Part shown: positions 16,699 to 26,386 of the stretch, piece by piece | Position numbering within the stretch: position 1 is the stretch's first letter | Layout of the letters: every line of letters starts with the position of its first letter | Source of the DNA: Microbacterium lemovicicum | GTDB taxonomy: Bacteria; Actinomycetota; Actinomycetes; Actinomycetales; Microbacteriaceae | DNA: 64,000 nucleotides | Assembly: GCF_003991875.1 (NCBI RefSeq) | Contig: NZ_CP031423.1 | Span: 1,798,001-1,862,000, forward strand | Reading direction: 5' to 3' | Notes under the pieces: generated by a model | Seen by the model: only the letters and a program-made list of their open reading frames with translations | Database searches by the model: none | Told to the model about the DNA's origin: nothing | Program-made: the position numbers and the translations under genes

Positions 16699-17769
16699 AT
16701 GCCTCCCGCACCCGTCGCCGATGTCGTCCTCGACGTAGGACGGGCAGCATTCTCGGGTGGCCGCGACTACCTCGCGGCCTGCACGCTGGGTCTGCCGCCG
16801 ACCACGGCCGTCGAGGAGATGCGCGTCCACCTCGACGACTGGGCGGCGGGCCGGCCCGATGCGGGGGCCTACACCGCGGCCGTCGAGCGCTCGCGCGGCC
16901 TCTACGCCGGCCTGGTGCATGTCGACCGCTCCCGTGTGGCGATCGGCTCCCAGACCTCCGTCTTCGCGGCGCTCGTCGCGGCCTCCCTCCCCGACGACGC
17001 CGAGGTGCTGTGCGCCGAGGGCGACTTCTCGTCGCTCGTCGTGCCGTTCGTGCGGGCGGGGCGCGGGATCACGGTGCGGACGGCTCCTCTGGCCGACCTG
17101 GCGGCGTCCGTGCGCGCGGACACCGCCCTGGTCGCCTTCTCCCTCGTGCAGTCCGCGACCGGCGACGTGGCCGATGCCGACGCGATCGTGCGGGCCGCGG
17201 CAGCCGTCGGCGCACCGACCTTCTGCGACGTCACGCAGGCCGTCGGATGGATGCCGGTGGATGCGGGGATGTTCGACATGACCGTGTGCCACGCCTACAA
17301 GTGGCTCTGCGCCCCGCGCGGCGTCGCCTTCTTCACCGCGTCGCCGCAGGTGGTGGACTCCACCCGGCCGATCTTCGCCGGCTGGTACGCCGGCGCCGAT
17401 CCGTGGACCTCCTGCTACGGCGGCGACATCGAGCTGGCGCCGGACGCGCGCCGTTTCGACGTCTCGCCCGCATGGCAGGCCTTCCTCGGAGCCGAGCCCG
17501 CACTGGCGCTGTTCGCCTCGCTCGACGCGCAGGCCGTCCTCGCGCACACGACCGGCCTCGCGGAGCGCTTCCGCCGAGGGCGGGGCATGGATGCTGCAGC
17601 CCGTCCGTCCGCCATCGTGACGTGGACGGATCCGACCGGCTGCGACCTCGCGCGCCTGGCCGGCGCCGGCATCACGGCGTCGGGGCGGGCGGGTCGCGCG
17701 CGCGTCGCCTTCCACGTGTTCAACGACGCCGACGACGTCGACCGGGCGCTGCGGGCCCTCGGGGTCTGA
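16699..17769 (+). CDS. Class V aminotransferase-family PLP enzyme
   Basis: A 356-residue PLP-dependent enzyme of the class V (cysteine desulfurase-like) family. The cofactor lysine is in CHAYKWLCAPRG; other markers are the phosphate-binding GSQTSVFAAL region, the Asp pairing with the PLP ring in TFCDVTQAVGW, and the C-terminal RVAFHVFNDADDVDR typical of the fold. Relatives include cysteine desulfurases, kynureninases and isopenicillin-epimerase-like proteins; the specific reaction is unknown, and no clear catalytic Cys loop for desulfuration is seen. It is divergent from a LysR regulator that probably controls it and ends one base before the convergent MFS gene. Confidence 0.82.
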   Translation: MPPAPVADVVLDVGRAAFSGGRDYLAACTLGLPPTTAVEEMRVHLDDWAAGRPDAGAYTAAVERSRGLYAGLVHVDRSRVAIGSQTSVFAALVAASLPDDAEVLCAEGDFSSLVVPFVRAGRGITVRTAPLADLAASVRADTALVAFSLVQSATGDVADADAIVRAAAAVGAPTFCDVTQAVGWMPVDAGMFDMTVCHAYKWLCAPRGVAFFTASPQVVDSTRPIFAGWYAGADPWTSCYGGDIELAPDARRFDVSPAWQAFLGAEPALALFASLDAQAVLAHTTGLAERFRRGRGMDAAARPSAIVTWTDPTGCDLARLAGAGITASGRAGRARVAFHVFNDADDVDRALRALGV

Positions 17770-17770
17770 C

Positions 17771-19036
17771 TCAGCGTCGTCGCGCGAGCGGCGAGAGCGC
17801 CACGACGACGGCGACGATGATGAGCGCGACCAGCGCCAGACCGCCGTACCCGATCAGGCCGAGCACGACGCCCGCGAGGATCGCACCGGCGGCTCCCACC
17901 AGGCTCATCGTCAGGTCGCTGCGGCCCTGGCGACGGGTGCGGAGCGCGACCGAGGACGCCTCGGTGAGCAGCGCGGAGCCCGCCACGGTGGACGCGCTCC
18001 AGCCGAGACCGAGCACCACGAGCGCCACGGTGACCGCCGCCGTGCTGTCCTGACCGAGCGCCGCGGTGAGCAGCGACACGAGCAGCAGGCCCTGTCCGAT
18101 GAGGATGACGGGCACGCGGCCGATCCGGTCGGCGAGGATGCCGAAGACAGGCGACAGGGCGTACATGCCGGCGATGTGCAGACTGATGGTGAAGCCGATG
18201 ACGGTGATGGATGCCGCGTCGCCCTCGCCGTGCATGAGGTGGAGCAGATGCACCGGGGTCATCGCCATGACGGCGACCATGACACCGTGGGCGCCCGCGA
18301 CGGCGAAGATCGCGTAGCGGGCGGCGACCGGCCGGTCGGGTCGCGGCGCCGCACCGCCCGCCGAGGCGGCCGCCGCCGACACCCGCGCCGCCAGCAGGAG
18401 CGGGTCGGGGCGGAGCGCGGCGAGGTACAGGATGACGGCGAGCACCTGTGCGACGACGGTGAAGGCGAACGGGCCTGTGAGCGGTGGCATGCCCAGGAGG
18501 TCGCCGACGACGGCACCCGGACCGACGAGGTTCGGCCCGAGGACCGCCCCCAGCGTGGTCGCCCAGACGACCACCGACAGATCCCGGCCGCGCGTGGCAT
18601 CCGTCGCCAGGTCGGTCGCAGCGAAGCGGGACTGCAGGTTCGCTGCCTGACCCGACCCGATCAGGCCGAAGCCGACGAGGAGCAGGGGGAAGGACGCCGC
18701 CCGCACCGCGGTGACGACGATGATCACGCCGACGAGGGCGATCAGCATGCCGACGCTGAGGGCGAGCCGCCGTCCTCGGGCGCGGGCGAGCCGCGCGAGC
18801 GGGATCGCGAGGATCGCCGTTCCGAGCGTCACCCCCGCGGTCGCGAGTCCCGACAGGGCGTCCTGTCCGGAGAGCTGCTGCGCCAGCACCGCTCCGAGGG
18901 AGACGGTGGCGCCGAACGCGAGCCCGCCGAGCACCTGACCCGCCGCGAGCACCGTGACGGTGCGACGCTGGATGCCCGCGACGGCCACCGCATCACGCCC
19001 GTCGATCATCCCGCGATCGGCGGCGGTGCCCGTCAT
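17771..19036 (-). CDS. MFS transporter
   Basis: A 421-residue integral membrane protein with about 12 hydrophobic segments and the MFS loop motif ARLARARGRRLALSVG between helices 2 and 3 and DRIGRVPV at the start of the second half. The direction and substrate are unknown; a 12-helix carrier with a large hydrophobic cavity would suit small-molecule export. It starts 17 bases after the FAH-family gene and lacks a clear promoter of its own, so the two are probably cotranscribed. The ATG start follows a short N-terminal cytoplasmic region. Confidence 0.85.
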   Translation of the reverse strand: MTGTAADRGMIDGRDAVAVAGIQRRTVTVLAAGQVLGGLAFGATVSLGAVLAQQLSGQDALSGLATAGVTLGTAILAIPLARLARARGRRLALSVGMLIALVGVIIVVTAVRAASFPLLLVGFGLIGSGQAANLQSRFAATDLATDATRGRDLSVVVWATTLGAVLGPNLVGPGAVVGDLLGMPPLTGPFAFTVVAQVLAVILYLAALRPDPLLLAARVSAAAASAGGAAPRPDRPVAARYAIFAVAGAHGVMVAVMAMTPVHLLHLMHGEGDAASITVIGFTISLHIAGMYALSPVFGILADRIGRVPVILIGQGLLLVSLLTAALGQDSTAAVTVALVVLGLGWSASTVAGSALLTEASSVALRTRRQGRSDLTMSLVGAAGAILAGVVLGLIGYGGLALVALIIVAVVVALSPLARRR

Positions 19037-19053
19037 GGCTGTGCGTCCGGGTC

Positions 19054-19818
19054 TCAGGCGTCGCGGACCGTGTTGCGGAGCGTTCCGAGCCCGGCGATCT
19101 CCACCTCGACCACGTCGCCGGCCGTGAACGGGCCGACGCCCGCGGGCGTGCCGGTGAGCACGACGTCGCCGGGCAGGAGGGTGAAGGCGGCGGAGGCGTA
19201 GGCGATGATGTCGGCGACGGTGTGGACCATCTCCGACAGGTCGCCGCGCTGGCGCACCTCGCCGTTCACGCGCGACTCGATGGCCCCCGACGACGGGTCG
19301 AACTCCGTCTCGATGACGGGACCGAGCGGGCAGAACGTGTCGAAGCCCTTCGCCCGCGCCCACTGGCCGTCGCTGCGCTGCAGGTCGCGGGCGGTGACGT
19401 CGTTGGCGATCGTGTAGCCGAAGATCACCTCGTGCGCGCGCTCGGCGGCGACGTCCTTCGCGATGGAGCCGATGACCACGGCCAGCTCGCCCTCGAGATC
19501 GGTCTGCGAACTCTGCCGGGGGCGGACGATGGTGTCGCCCGGCCCGATCACCGCGGTGTTCGGCTTGAGGAAGAGCAGGGGCTCGGCCGGAGCCTCTCCC
19601 CCCATCTCGGCGGCGTGGTCGCGGTAGTTCTTGCCGACGCACACCACCTTCGACCGCGGAATCACGGGCGCGAGCAGCACGGCGTCGCCGACGGGCACGC
19701 GCTCGCCCGTCGTGTCGAACCCCGCGAAGAGCGGATCGCCTGCGAGGACGACGAACTCGCCGTCGTCGAGGATGCCGTAGCGGATGCTGTCCCGGTGACT
19801 GAAGCGTGCGATCTTCAC
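19054..19818 (-). CDS. Fumarylacetoacetate hydrolase (FAH) family protein
   Basis: A 254-residue FAH-fold enzyme. The metal-binding residues are visible in QTDLEGELAVVIG (Glu, Glu) and in YTIANDVTARDLQ (Asp), with CVGKNYRDHAAEMG and TGTPAGVGPF completing the active-site region. Members hydrolyse, decarboxylate or isomerise 2-keto acids such as acylpyruvates or 2-hydroxyhepta-dienedioates; the exact reaction is unknown. The GTG start is chosen because TAGGGT lies six bases before it, implying a leaderless promoter in the 40-bp gap after ilvE. The downstream MFS carrier probably shares its mRNA. Confidence 0.88.
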   Translation of the reverse strand: MKIARFSHRDSIRYGILDDGEFVVLAGDPLFAGFDTTGERVPVGDAVLLAPVIPRSKVVCVGKNYRDHAAEMGGEAPAEPLLFLKPNTAVIGPGDTIVRPRQSSQTDLEGELAVVIGSIAKDVAAERAHEVIFGYTIANDVTARDLQRSDGQWARAKGFDTFCPLGPVIETEFDPSSGAIESRVNGEVRQRGDLSEMVHTVADIIAYASAAFTLLPGDVVLTGTPAGVGPFTAGDVVEVEIAGLGTLRNTVRDA

Positions 19819-19858
19819 CGCTTCACCCTATCGAGACCGCACCGCGGCGACGGCGACC

Positions 19859-20965
19859 TCACGCGTCGAGGCGCAGGAGCCAGCCGTGCTTGTCCTCGGC
19901 GCGCCCGTACTGGATGTCGGTGAGCTCCTGGCGCAGCTCGAGGGCGAGCGTGCCCGTGGGCTGCTCGTCGAAGAAGCCACGGCCCTTCAGCAGCCCGATG
20001 GGCGTCACCACGGCGGCCGTGCCGCACGCGAACACCTCGACGATGTCGCCGGATGCCACGCCCTCGCGCCACTCGGTGAGGGAGACGTCGCGGCCCTCGA
20101 CCTTGTGGCCGCGGTCGACCGCGAGCTGGAGGATCGAGTCGCGCGTGATGCCCTCGAGGATCGAGTCGGACTGCGGGGTGACGAGCGTGCCGTCCTTGTG
20201 GACGAACACGATGTTCATGCCGCCGAGCTCCTCGACGTTGCGATCGGCGTCGAGGAAGACCACCTGATCGCACTCGTTCTCGTACGCCTCGGACTGCGGC
20301 AGCAGGCTGGCGGCGTAGTTGCCGCCCGTCTTCGCCGCTCCGGTGCCGCCCTTACCGGCGCGGGCGTAGTCCTCGCTGAGCCAGATCGACACCGGCTGCA
20401 CTCCGCCCTTGAAGTAGGCGCCCGCGGGCGAGGCGATCACGTAGAACGCGACCTTGTGGGCGGGGCGGACGCCGAGGAAGGCCTCCTTGGCGAACATGAA
20501 GGGCCGGAGGTAGAGGCTCTGGTCCTCCCCCGATGGCACCCAGGCGCCGTCGGCCGCGATGAGCTCCGTGAGAGCCTGGATGAAGTACGGCGCCGGAAGC
20601 TCCGGGAGCGCCAGCCGGCGTGCGCTGCGCTGCAGTCGGCGGGCGTTCTGGTCGGGACGGAAGGTGTGCACCGAGCCGTCGGCGTGCCGGTAGGCCTTGA
20701 TGCCCTCGAAGATCTCCTGGCCGTAGTGCAGCACCGCCGCCGCCGGGTCGAGCGAGATCGGACCGTAGGGCGAGACGCGCGGACGGTGCCAGCCCCCGCG
20801 GACCGACCAGCAGATGTCGACCATGTGGTCGGTGAAGTGCACGCCGAAGCCGGGGGCGGCGAGGATCTCCTCGCGCTGCGCGGGGGACTTCGCGGCGAGG
20901 TTGCGGGTGACGGCGAACTCGAGCGGGGCGAGATCGGAGTCCGGGTTGGAGTCGATGAGTGTCAT
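19859..20965 (-). CDS. ilvE: Branched-chain amino acid aminotransferase
   Basis: A 368-residue class IV PLP aminotransferase that interconverts leucine, isoleucine and valine with their 2-keto acids, the last step of their synthesis. Key features are the HYGQEIFEGIKAYR substrate region, the arginine-rich RLQRSARRLALP, the PLP-binding lysine in GAAKTGGNYAASL, and EVFACGTAAVVTPIG. Length fits the type with the N-terminal extension common in actinobacteria. It follows leuB by 33 bases on the same strand and has an AGGA Shine-Dalgarno, so the two form an operon supplying leucine. Confidence 0.95.
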   Translation of the reverse strand: MTLIDSNPDSDLAPLEFAVTRNLAAKSPAQREEILAAPGFGVHFTDHMVDICWSVRGGWHRPRVSPYGPISLDPAAAVLHYGQEIFEGIKAYRHADGSVHTFRPDQNARRLQRSARRLALPELPAPYFIQALTELIAADGAWVPSGEDQSLYLRPFMFAKEAFLGVRPAHKVAFYVIASPAGAYFKGGVQPVSIWLSEDYARAGKGGTGAAKTGGNYAASLLPQSEAYENECDQVVFLDADRNVEELGGMNIVFVHKDGTLVTPQSDSILEGITRDSILQLAVDRGHKVEGRDVSLTEWREGVASGDIVEVFACGTAAVVTPIGLLKGRGFFDEQPTGTLALELRQELTDIQYGRAEDKHGWLLRLDA

Positions 20966-20998
20966 GTCGTGTCCTGAGAGTCGATCGGTGTGTGAAGG

Positions 20999-22066
20999 CT
21001 ACGCCTGAAGCCGCGCGGCGACGGCGTCGCCGATCTGCGCGGTGGAACGCGAGGAGCCGTCCCGGGCGGCGATGTCGTCCTCGGCGGCGCGGGTCACGCT
21101 GGCCGCCTCGTCTCGCAGCCCGAGGTGGTCGAGCAGCAGGGCGACGGAGAGGATCGCAGCCGTGGGGTCGGCGATCCCCTGACCCGCGATGTCCGGCGCC
21201 GAGCCGTGGACGGGCTCGAACATCGATGGGAAGGCGCCGTCCGGGTTGATGTTCCCGGAGGCGGCGAGGCCGATGCCGCCGGTGACGGCGCCTGCCAGAT
21301 CCGTGAGGATGTCGCCGAAGAGGTTGTCGGTGACGATGACGTCGAAGCGATCGGGGTTCGTGACCAGGAAGATGGTGGCCGCGTCGACGTGCAGGTAGTC
21401 TACGGCGACTCCCGGGTGCTCCGCCGCCACGGCGTCGACGATCCGCTGCCACATGCCGCCCGCGTGCACGAGCACGTTCGTCTTGTGCACCAGCGTCAGC
21501 TTGTTGCGGCGCCGCTCGGCGAGATCGAAGGCGTAGCGCACGACGCGCTCGATGCCGAAGGCGGTGTTCACCGAGGTCTCGTTGGCGACCTCGTGCGGCG
21601 TGCCGCGGCGGATCGAGCCGCCGTTGCCCACGTACGGCCCCTCGGTGCCCTCGCGCACGACGACGAAATCGATCGCGCCGGGCTCCGCCAGCGGTCCCGG
21701 CGCACCGGGGTAGAGCTTCGACGGACGCAGATTGACGTAGTGGTCGAGCTCGAACCGCAGCTTCAGCAGCAGCCCGCGCTCGATGTTGGCGTCCTTCAGA
21801 CGGGGGTCGCCGGGCACGCCGCCGACGGCGCCCAGCAGGATGGCGTCGTGCCCCCGGATGGCCTCGAGATCCTCATCGGTGAGCGTCTCCCCCGTCTCGA
21901 GGTAGCGTGCGGCTCCGAGCGAGAAGCGCGTCTTGTCGAAGCGGATGCCGCGGCCCGCGGTCGCAGCATCCAGCACCTTCTCCGCCTCGGCCACCACCTC
22001 CGGACCGATCCCGTCGCCGGCGATGACCGCCAGGCGGATGGTCGTGGGGGTCTCGGGGGTCGACAT
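20999..22066 (-). CDS. leuB: 3-isopropylmalate dehydrogenase
   Basis: A 355-residue NAD-dependent decarboxylating dehydrogenase that converts 3-isopropylmalate to the 2-keto precursor of leucine. Signature features are [13 protein letters not shown] at the N terminus, [26 protein letters not shown] with the catalytic Lys, the metal-binding [20 protein letters not shown] and [12 protein letters not shown] binding NAD. The ATG at MSTPETPTT is chosen because GAGGAG lies upstream; the open frame runs further into the preceding spacer. The gene is followed by ilvE. Confidence 0.95.
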   Translation of the reverse strand: MSTPETPTTIRLAVIAGDGIGPEVVAEAEKVLDAATAGRGIRFDKTRFSLGAARYLETGETLTDEDLEAIRGHDAILLGAVGGVPGDPRLKDANIERGLLLKLRFELDHYVNLRPSKLYPGAPGPLAEPGAIDFVVVREGTEGPYVGNGGSIRRGTPHEVANETSVNTAFGIERVVRYAFDLAERRRNKLTLVHKTNVLVHAGGMWQRIVDAVAAEHPGVAVDYLHVDAATIFLVTNPDRFDVIVTDNLFGDILTDLAGAVTGGIGLAASGNINPDGAFPSMFEPVHGSAPDIAGQGIADPTAAILSVALLLDHLGLRDEAASVTRAAEDDIAARDGSSRSTAQIGDAVAARLQA

Positions 22067-22094
22067 CGCTCTCCTCGGTGGGGCGGGAGCGCGC

Positions 22095-23645
22095 TCAGGG
22101 GGTGACGCGCTCCTTTTTCGGGCGTCCCCCCAGGGTAGTGGCCGCGATGATCGCCGCCACGACGATGAGGCCCGCACCGATGAGCGCGGTCACGCCGACG
22201 CCGGCGTCGAAGGCGTGCGCCGCGGCATCCCGCAGCGCCTGCCCCATCGCGCCGTCGAGTCCGTCCGCCGCTGCGACGGCGCCGCCGAGCGTCTCGCGGG
22301 CCGCATCGGCTGCCTCGGCGGGGAGTCCGGCCGGCAGCGAGAGGTTCGCGCGGTACAGCGCCGTGAGGAGGCCGCCGAGCACCGCAGTGCCGAGCACCGC
22401 GCCCAGTTCGTAGGCCGTCTCCGACACCGCGCTGGCGGCACCGGCCTTCGCGGGCGGCGCGTTGGCGAGGATCAGCTCGTTGGAGACCGTCTCGGCCGAC
22501 CCGATGCCGATGCCGAGCGCCACGAACGCCGCGATCAGCAGCGGCAGCGCGTTGTCGGCGGCGGTGAGGGCGACGATGACGTAGCCGACCACCGAGAACA
22601 CCAGGGCGGCGGGTACGACGATGCGGGGCGCGACGCGGCGGGCGATCGGCACGACGAGCAGGCCGGCGGCGATCATGGCCAGGAGACCCGGCAGCAGGGC
22701 GAGGCCCGCGTTGAGCGGCGACAGGCCGACGACGAGCTGCAGGTGCTGGGCGACGAAGTACAGGAAGCCGACGAGCCCGACGACGCTGAGCAGGTTCACC
22801 ATGATGGCGCCGCTGAAGGCCGGCCGGCGGAAGAGCTCCATGTCGAGCATGGGCGTCTCCAGCCGCAGCTGGCGCCGGACGAAGAGCGCCGCGAAGACGA
22901 GTCCCACGGCGAACAGCACCGGCGCGACGCTCGCGAGCCCCTCGACGGCGACCTCCTTGATCGCGTAGACGATCGGCACCATGGCGCCCAGCGACAGGGC
23001 GATGCTCGCGAGGTCGATGCGGCCCGGCTTCGGATCGCGCGTCTCGGGGACGAGCACGGGCACCAGCACGAGCAGCGGGATCAGCACCGGCACGGCGAGG
23101 AGGAAGACCGCGCCCCACGCGAAGTGCTCGAGCAGGATGCCGCCCACGATCGGTCCGAGGGCGGAGCCCGCGGAGAAGCCGGCGGCCCAGACCGCGATGG
23201 CGAGGCGACGCTGCTCGCGGTCCGTGAAGATCGTGCGCAGCAGCGACAGCGTGGAAGGCATCAGCATCGCGCCGAAGACGCCCATGAGCGCGCGGGCGGC
23301 GATGAGAAGCTCGGCGGACGGCGCGAAGGCCGCGGCCGCGGAGACGGTGCCGAATCCGAGCGCGCCGATGAGCAGCATCCGGCGTCGTCCGAACCGGTCG
23401 CCCATGGTGCCCATCGTCACGAGCAGGGCCGCCAGGACGAGCGGGTAGGCGTCGACGATCCAGAGCTGCTGGATGCTGGTGGGCTCCAGGTCCACGGCGA
23501 TGGCGGGCAGCGCGAAGCTGAGGACGGTGTTGTCGACCGACACCAGCAGCACGGGCAGCATGAGCACCGCGAGGGCCGCCCAGCCGCGCCAGCCCACTCG
23601 CTCCTGGCGCTCCGCGCGAATGGCCGCCGTGATCGTGCCGGTCAT
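22095..23645 (-). CDS. DHA2-type (14-helix) MFS drug exporter
   Basis: A 516-residue transporter with about 14 hydrophobic segments. Motifs fit the QacA/EmrB subfamily: [16 protein letters not shown] (motif D1), [24 protein letters not shown] (motif A), and [14 protein letters not shown] (motif C, the antiporter signature). It should expel cationic or hydrophobic drugs in exchange for protons. The ATG with GGAG eight bases upstream is preferred over another four codons earlier. It is divergent from a TetR regulator gene; a palindrome in the shared promoter suggests repression. Its 3' end is 28 bases before leuB on the same strand. Confidence 0.9.
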   Translation of the reverse strand: MTGTITAAIRAERQERVGWRGWAALAVLMLPVLLVSVDNTVLSFALPAIAVDLEPTSIQQLWIVDAYPLVLAALLVTMGTMGDRFGRRRMLLIGALGFGTVSAAAAFAPSAELLIAARALMGVFGAMLMPSTLSLLRTIFTDREQRRLAIAVWAAGFSAGSALGPIVGGILLEHFAWGAVFLLAVPVLIPLLVLVPVLVPETRDPKPGRIDLASIALSLGAMVPIVYAIKEVAVEGLASVAPVLFAVGLVFAALFVRRQLRLETPMLDMELFRRPAFSGAIMVNLLSVVGLVGFLYFVAQHLQLVVGLSPLNAGLALLPGLLAMIAAGLLVVPIARRVAPRIVVPAALVFSVVGYVIVALTAADNALPLLIAAFVALGIGIGSAETVSNELILANAPPAKAGAASAVSETAYELGAVLGTAVLGGLLTALYRANLSLPAGLPAEAADAARETLGGAVAAADGLDGAMGQALRDAAAHAFDAGVGVTALIGAGLIVVAAIIAATTLGGRPKKERVTP

Positions 23646-23662
23646 GTCCTGCTCCATTTCTA

Positions 23663-23678
23663 TACCGTCCAGCCGGTA
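23663..23678. promoter_or_regulatory. Probable TetR operator
   Basis: TACCG-N6-CGGTA is a perfect inverted repeat, 17 bp upstream of the exporter start and in the 75-bp divergent region shared with the TetR gene. Such sites overlap promoters of TetR-regulated efflux pumps. Inferred from symmetry and location. Confidence 0.55.
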
Positions 23679-23720
23679 CACTATCAGAATGAGCATGCCC
23701 CCGTCGATACGATCGAGCCC

Positions 23721-24266
23721 ATGAGCAGACCTCCCCTCGCCCGAGAGAAGGTGCTCGACGCGTTCGAGGCGCTCCTCGTCGAGGAGGGCGCCCGCGCAGC
23801 GACCATGGATGCCACGGCCAAGGCGGCCGGCGTCTCCAAGGGCGGACTTCTCTATCACTTCGCCTCGAAGGACGCGCTGGCGGCCGGCATCATGGAGCGT
23901 CTCGTCCGGCTCGTCGACGAGGACGTCGCCGGGATGGCATCCGCGCCCGACGGTCCCGTGGCGCACTTCCTGCGCACGTCCGTGATGGAGAACGACCCGC
24001 TCGACCGGGTGATCCTCGCCACGGCGCGACTCGCACAGGGCGGCAGTGCGCAGGCCGCCGACGCGCTGCGCGACATCCGCGAGCGGTGGGCGGCCGCCAT
24101 CCGCCCTTCGGCGCCCGAGGGCGCCGCGCTCGACCTCGTCATGCTGGTGAGCGACGGGCTCTACTTCAACAACTCGCTCGCCGGGGGGAACATCCCGGGG
24201 CCTGTGCCCCGCGGGCCGGCGATGGAGGCGCTCATCGCGCTGGTCGAGCGGGCGATCCGCTCCTGA
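23721..24266 (+). CDS. TetR/AcrR family transcriptional regulator
   Basis: A 181-residue regulator. The N-terminal helix-turn-helix is REKVLDAFEALLVEEGARAAT followed by ATAKAAGVSKGGLLYHFASKDAL, the standard TetR DNA-binding signature; the rest is the helical ligand-binding and dimer domain. TACGAT lies seven bases before the ATG, consistent with a leaderless start. The gene faces away from the DHA2 exporter and most likely represses it until a drug binds the regulator. Confidence 0.92.
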   Translation: MSRPPLAREKVLDAFEALLVEEGARAATMDATAKAAGVSKGGLLYHFASKDALAAGIMERLVRLVDEDVAGMASAPDGPVAHFLRTSVMENDPLDRVILATARLAQGGSAQAADALRDIRERWAAAIRPSAPEGAALDLVMLVSDGLYFNNSLAGGNIPGPVPRGPAMEALIALVERAIRS

Positions 24267-24291
24267 GGCCGGGCGCTGCGGCCTGCTGCGT

Positions 24292-25896
24292 TCAGGACGG
24301 CGTGATCTCGATCTGGCGGAAGAGGTCGGCCGAGATCGCCGAGCGCACCTCGTCGAGCAGCTCGTCGGGCACCGGCGAATCGACGGTCAGCACGGACAGC
24401 GCCTGTCCGCCCGCGTTCCGGCGCGCGATCTGCATGCCCGCGATGTTGATGCCCGCTTCGCCCAGCTTCTGACCGTAGACGGCCACGATGCCCGGCCGGT
24501 CGGTGTACAGCATGACGATGTGGTGCTTCTCGATCGGGAGCTCCACGGCGTAGCCGTTGATGTCGACGATCTTCTCGGTCTGCTTCGTGCCGGTCAGCGT
24601 TCCCGACACCGACAGCTGCGAGCCGTCGGACAGCGCGCCGCGAAGGGTGATGACGTTGCGGTACTCGTCGCTCACGTCGTCCACCAGCAGTCGCACCTCG
24701 ACCCCGCGCTGCTCGGCGAGCAGCGGCGCGTTCACGTACGAGACCGTCTCGCTGACGATGTTCGTGAAGACGCCCTTGAGCGCCGCGAGCTTCAGCACGC
24801 TGACGTCGTAGCCCTGCAGCTCGCCGTGCACCTCGACGTCGAGGCTCGTCAGCGGCGAGTGGGCGAGGGCGGCGAAGATCTGCCCGAGCTTCTCGACCAG
24901 CGGGATGCCGGGCCGCACGTAGGGGTCGATGGCGCCGCCCGCGACGTTCACCGCGTCGGGCACGAGGTCGCCGCCGAGGGCGAGGCGCACGGAGTTCGCG
25001 ACCGAGACGCCGGCCTTCTCCTGGGCCTCGTCGGTGGAGGCGCCGAGGTGCGGGGTGACGACGACGTTCGGCAGATCGAGCAGCCGAACGGCCGTGCCGC
25101 CCTCGACCGGGGGCTCCGACGTGAAGACGTCCAGCCCCGCGCCGGCGATCTCGCCGGTCGTGAGGGCGTCGTACAGCGCGCTCTCGTCGATGAGGCCGCC
25201 GCGCGCGACGTTGACCACGTAGGCGGTCGGCTTCATGCGGCGGAACTGCGCCGCGCCGATCATGCCGGTGGTCTCGGGCGTCTTCGGCATGTGGATGGTG
25301 ACGAAGTCGCTCTGCTCGATCAGCGCATCGAGCTCGACGAGCTGCACGCCGAGCTGCTGGGCGCGCGCGCTCGTGACGTACGGGTCGTAGGCGATGACGC
25401 GCATGTCGAACGCCTGCAGGCGTGCGGCGATGAGGGCGCCGATGCGCCCGAGGCCGATGATGCCGACCGTCTTCTCGAACAGCTCGGTGCCGGTGTAGGC
25501 GCTGCGCTTCCACAGGCCGTCCTGCAGCGAGGAGTGCGCGGCGGGGATGTGGCGGGCGAGGCTGAGGATGTGGCCCACGGTGAGCTCGGCGGCCGAGATG
25601 ATGTTCGAGGTCGGGGCGTTGACGACCATGACGCCCGCTGCCGTCGCGGCGGCGATGTCGACGTTGTCGAGCCCCACCCCGGCGCGGGCGACGACCTGCA
25701 GCGCGGGAGCCGCGGCGATCGCCTCGGCGTCGATCTTCGTGGCGGAGCGCACCAGCACGGCGGCGGCATCGGCCAGCGCGGCCAGCAGAGCGGGCCGGTC
25801 CGTGCCGTCGACGGAGCGGACGTCGAAGTCCGGACCGAGCGCGTCGATGGTGGCGGGAGAGAGTTCTTCGGCGATCAGCACGACGGGCTTGGGCAC
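24292..25896 (-). CDS. serA: D-3-phosphoglycerate dehydrogenase
   Basis: A 534-residue long-form SerA, first enzyme of serine synthesis, oxidising 3-phosphoglycerate with NAD. Domains in order: substrate domain (AGVGLDNVDI), NAD-binding domain (GIIGLGRIGALIA, then NVARGGLIDE and TPHLGASTDEAQEKAG with the catalytic His), the intervening allosteric domain characteristic of the mycobacterial-type enzyme, and a C-terminal ACT domain (YTDRPGIVAVYGQKLGEAG) for serine feedback. GTG is chosen because GAAGGA lies five bases upstream; the frame extends nine codons further. It stands as a single gene between tetR and a membrane-protein pair. Confidence 0.95.
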   Translation of the reverse strand: MPKPVVLIAEELSPATIDALGPDFDVRSVDGTDRPALLAALADAAAVLVRSATKIDAEAIAAAPALQVVARAGVGLDNVDIAAATAAGVMVVNAPTSNIISAAELTVGHILSLARHIPAAHSSLQDGLWKRSAYTGTELFEKTVGIIGLGRIGALIAARLQAFDMRVIAYDPYVTSARAQQLGVQLVELDALIEQSDFVTIHMPKTPETTGMIGAAQFRRMKPTAYVVNVARGGLIDESALYDALTTGEIAGAGLDVFTSEPPVEGGTAVRLLDLPNVVVTPHLGASTDEAQEKAGVSVANSVRLALGGDLVPDAVNVAGGAIDPYVRPGIPLVEKLGQIFAALAHSPLTSLDVEVHGELQGYDVSVLKLAALKGVFTNIVSETVSYVNAPLLAEQRGVEVRLLVDDVSDEYRNVITLRGALSDGSQLSVSGTLTGTKQTEKIVDINGYAVELPIEKHHIVMLYTDRPGIVAVYGQKLGEAGINIAGMQIARRNAGGQALSVLTVDSPVPDELLDEVRSAISADLFRQIEITPS

Positions 25897-26023
25897 GAGG
25901 GTCCTTCGGGATGCGGTCGGCACGAGCCGACGGGCAGACGGAGAGGAGGCCGTGTCCGACGAGCTCGGGACGGCCGTTTCACCTTATCGCGGGCCGCCCG
26001 CGGCCCCCGACCGTATGACGCCG

Positions 26024-26386
26024 TCAGCCGCCCAGCAGCGAGCCGCCGTACGCGTAGGCGTACGCGAGGATGTTCGTCCAGAACACGGCGACGATGGCGA
26101 GCCCGGTCAGCATGATCGCGCAGAACCGGAGCACCCCGCGTCGACGTGCCAGCGCGAACGCGATGCCGAAGGCGACCATCGGGAAGACGACCGCGATCAG
26201 CAGCACGATCCAGCCGAGACCGTTGATGCCGAGGGCCCCGGAGGCCTGGTAGATCAGCAGGGTGACGGCGTTCCACACCACGAAGGCGTAGAAGAGCCCG
26301 AAGAAGCCGGCGATGGTGGCGACCGCCCAGGTGGGCAGCGCCGACCGGCGCGCCGGAGTGGGCGTGTTCGACGTGACGGCGCTCAT
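26024..26386 (-). CDS. Small four-helix-type membrane protein, unknown function
   Basis: A 120-residue hydrophobic protein with about three to four membrane segments (WAVATIAGFFGLFYAFVVWN, LGWIVLLIAVVFPMVAF, MLTGLAIVAVFWTNILAYAY). I do not recognise a family with known function. Its ATG overlaps the stop of the preceding membrane-protein gene in an ATGA junction, so the two products are made together and may form one complex. Confidence 0.75.
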   Translation of the reverse strand: MSAVTSNTPTPARRSALPTWAVATIAGFFGLFYAFVVWNAVTLLIYQASGALGINGLGWIVLLIAVVFPMVAFGIAFALARRRGVLRFCAIMLTGLAIVAVFWTNILAYAYAYGGSLLGG

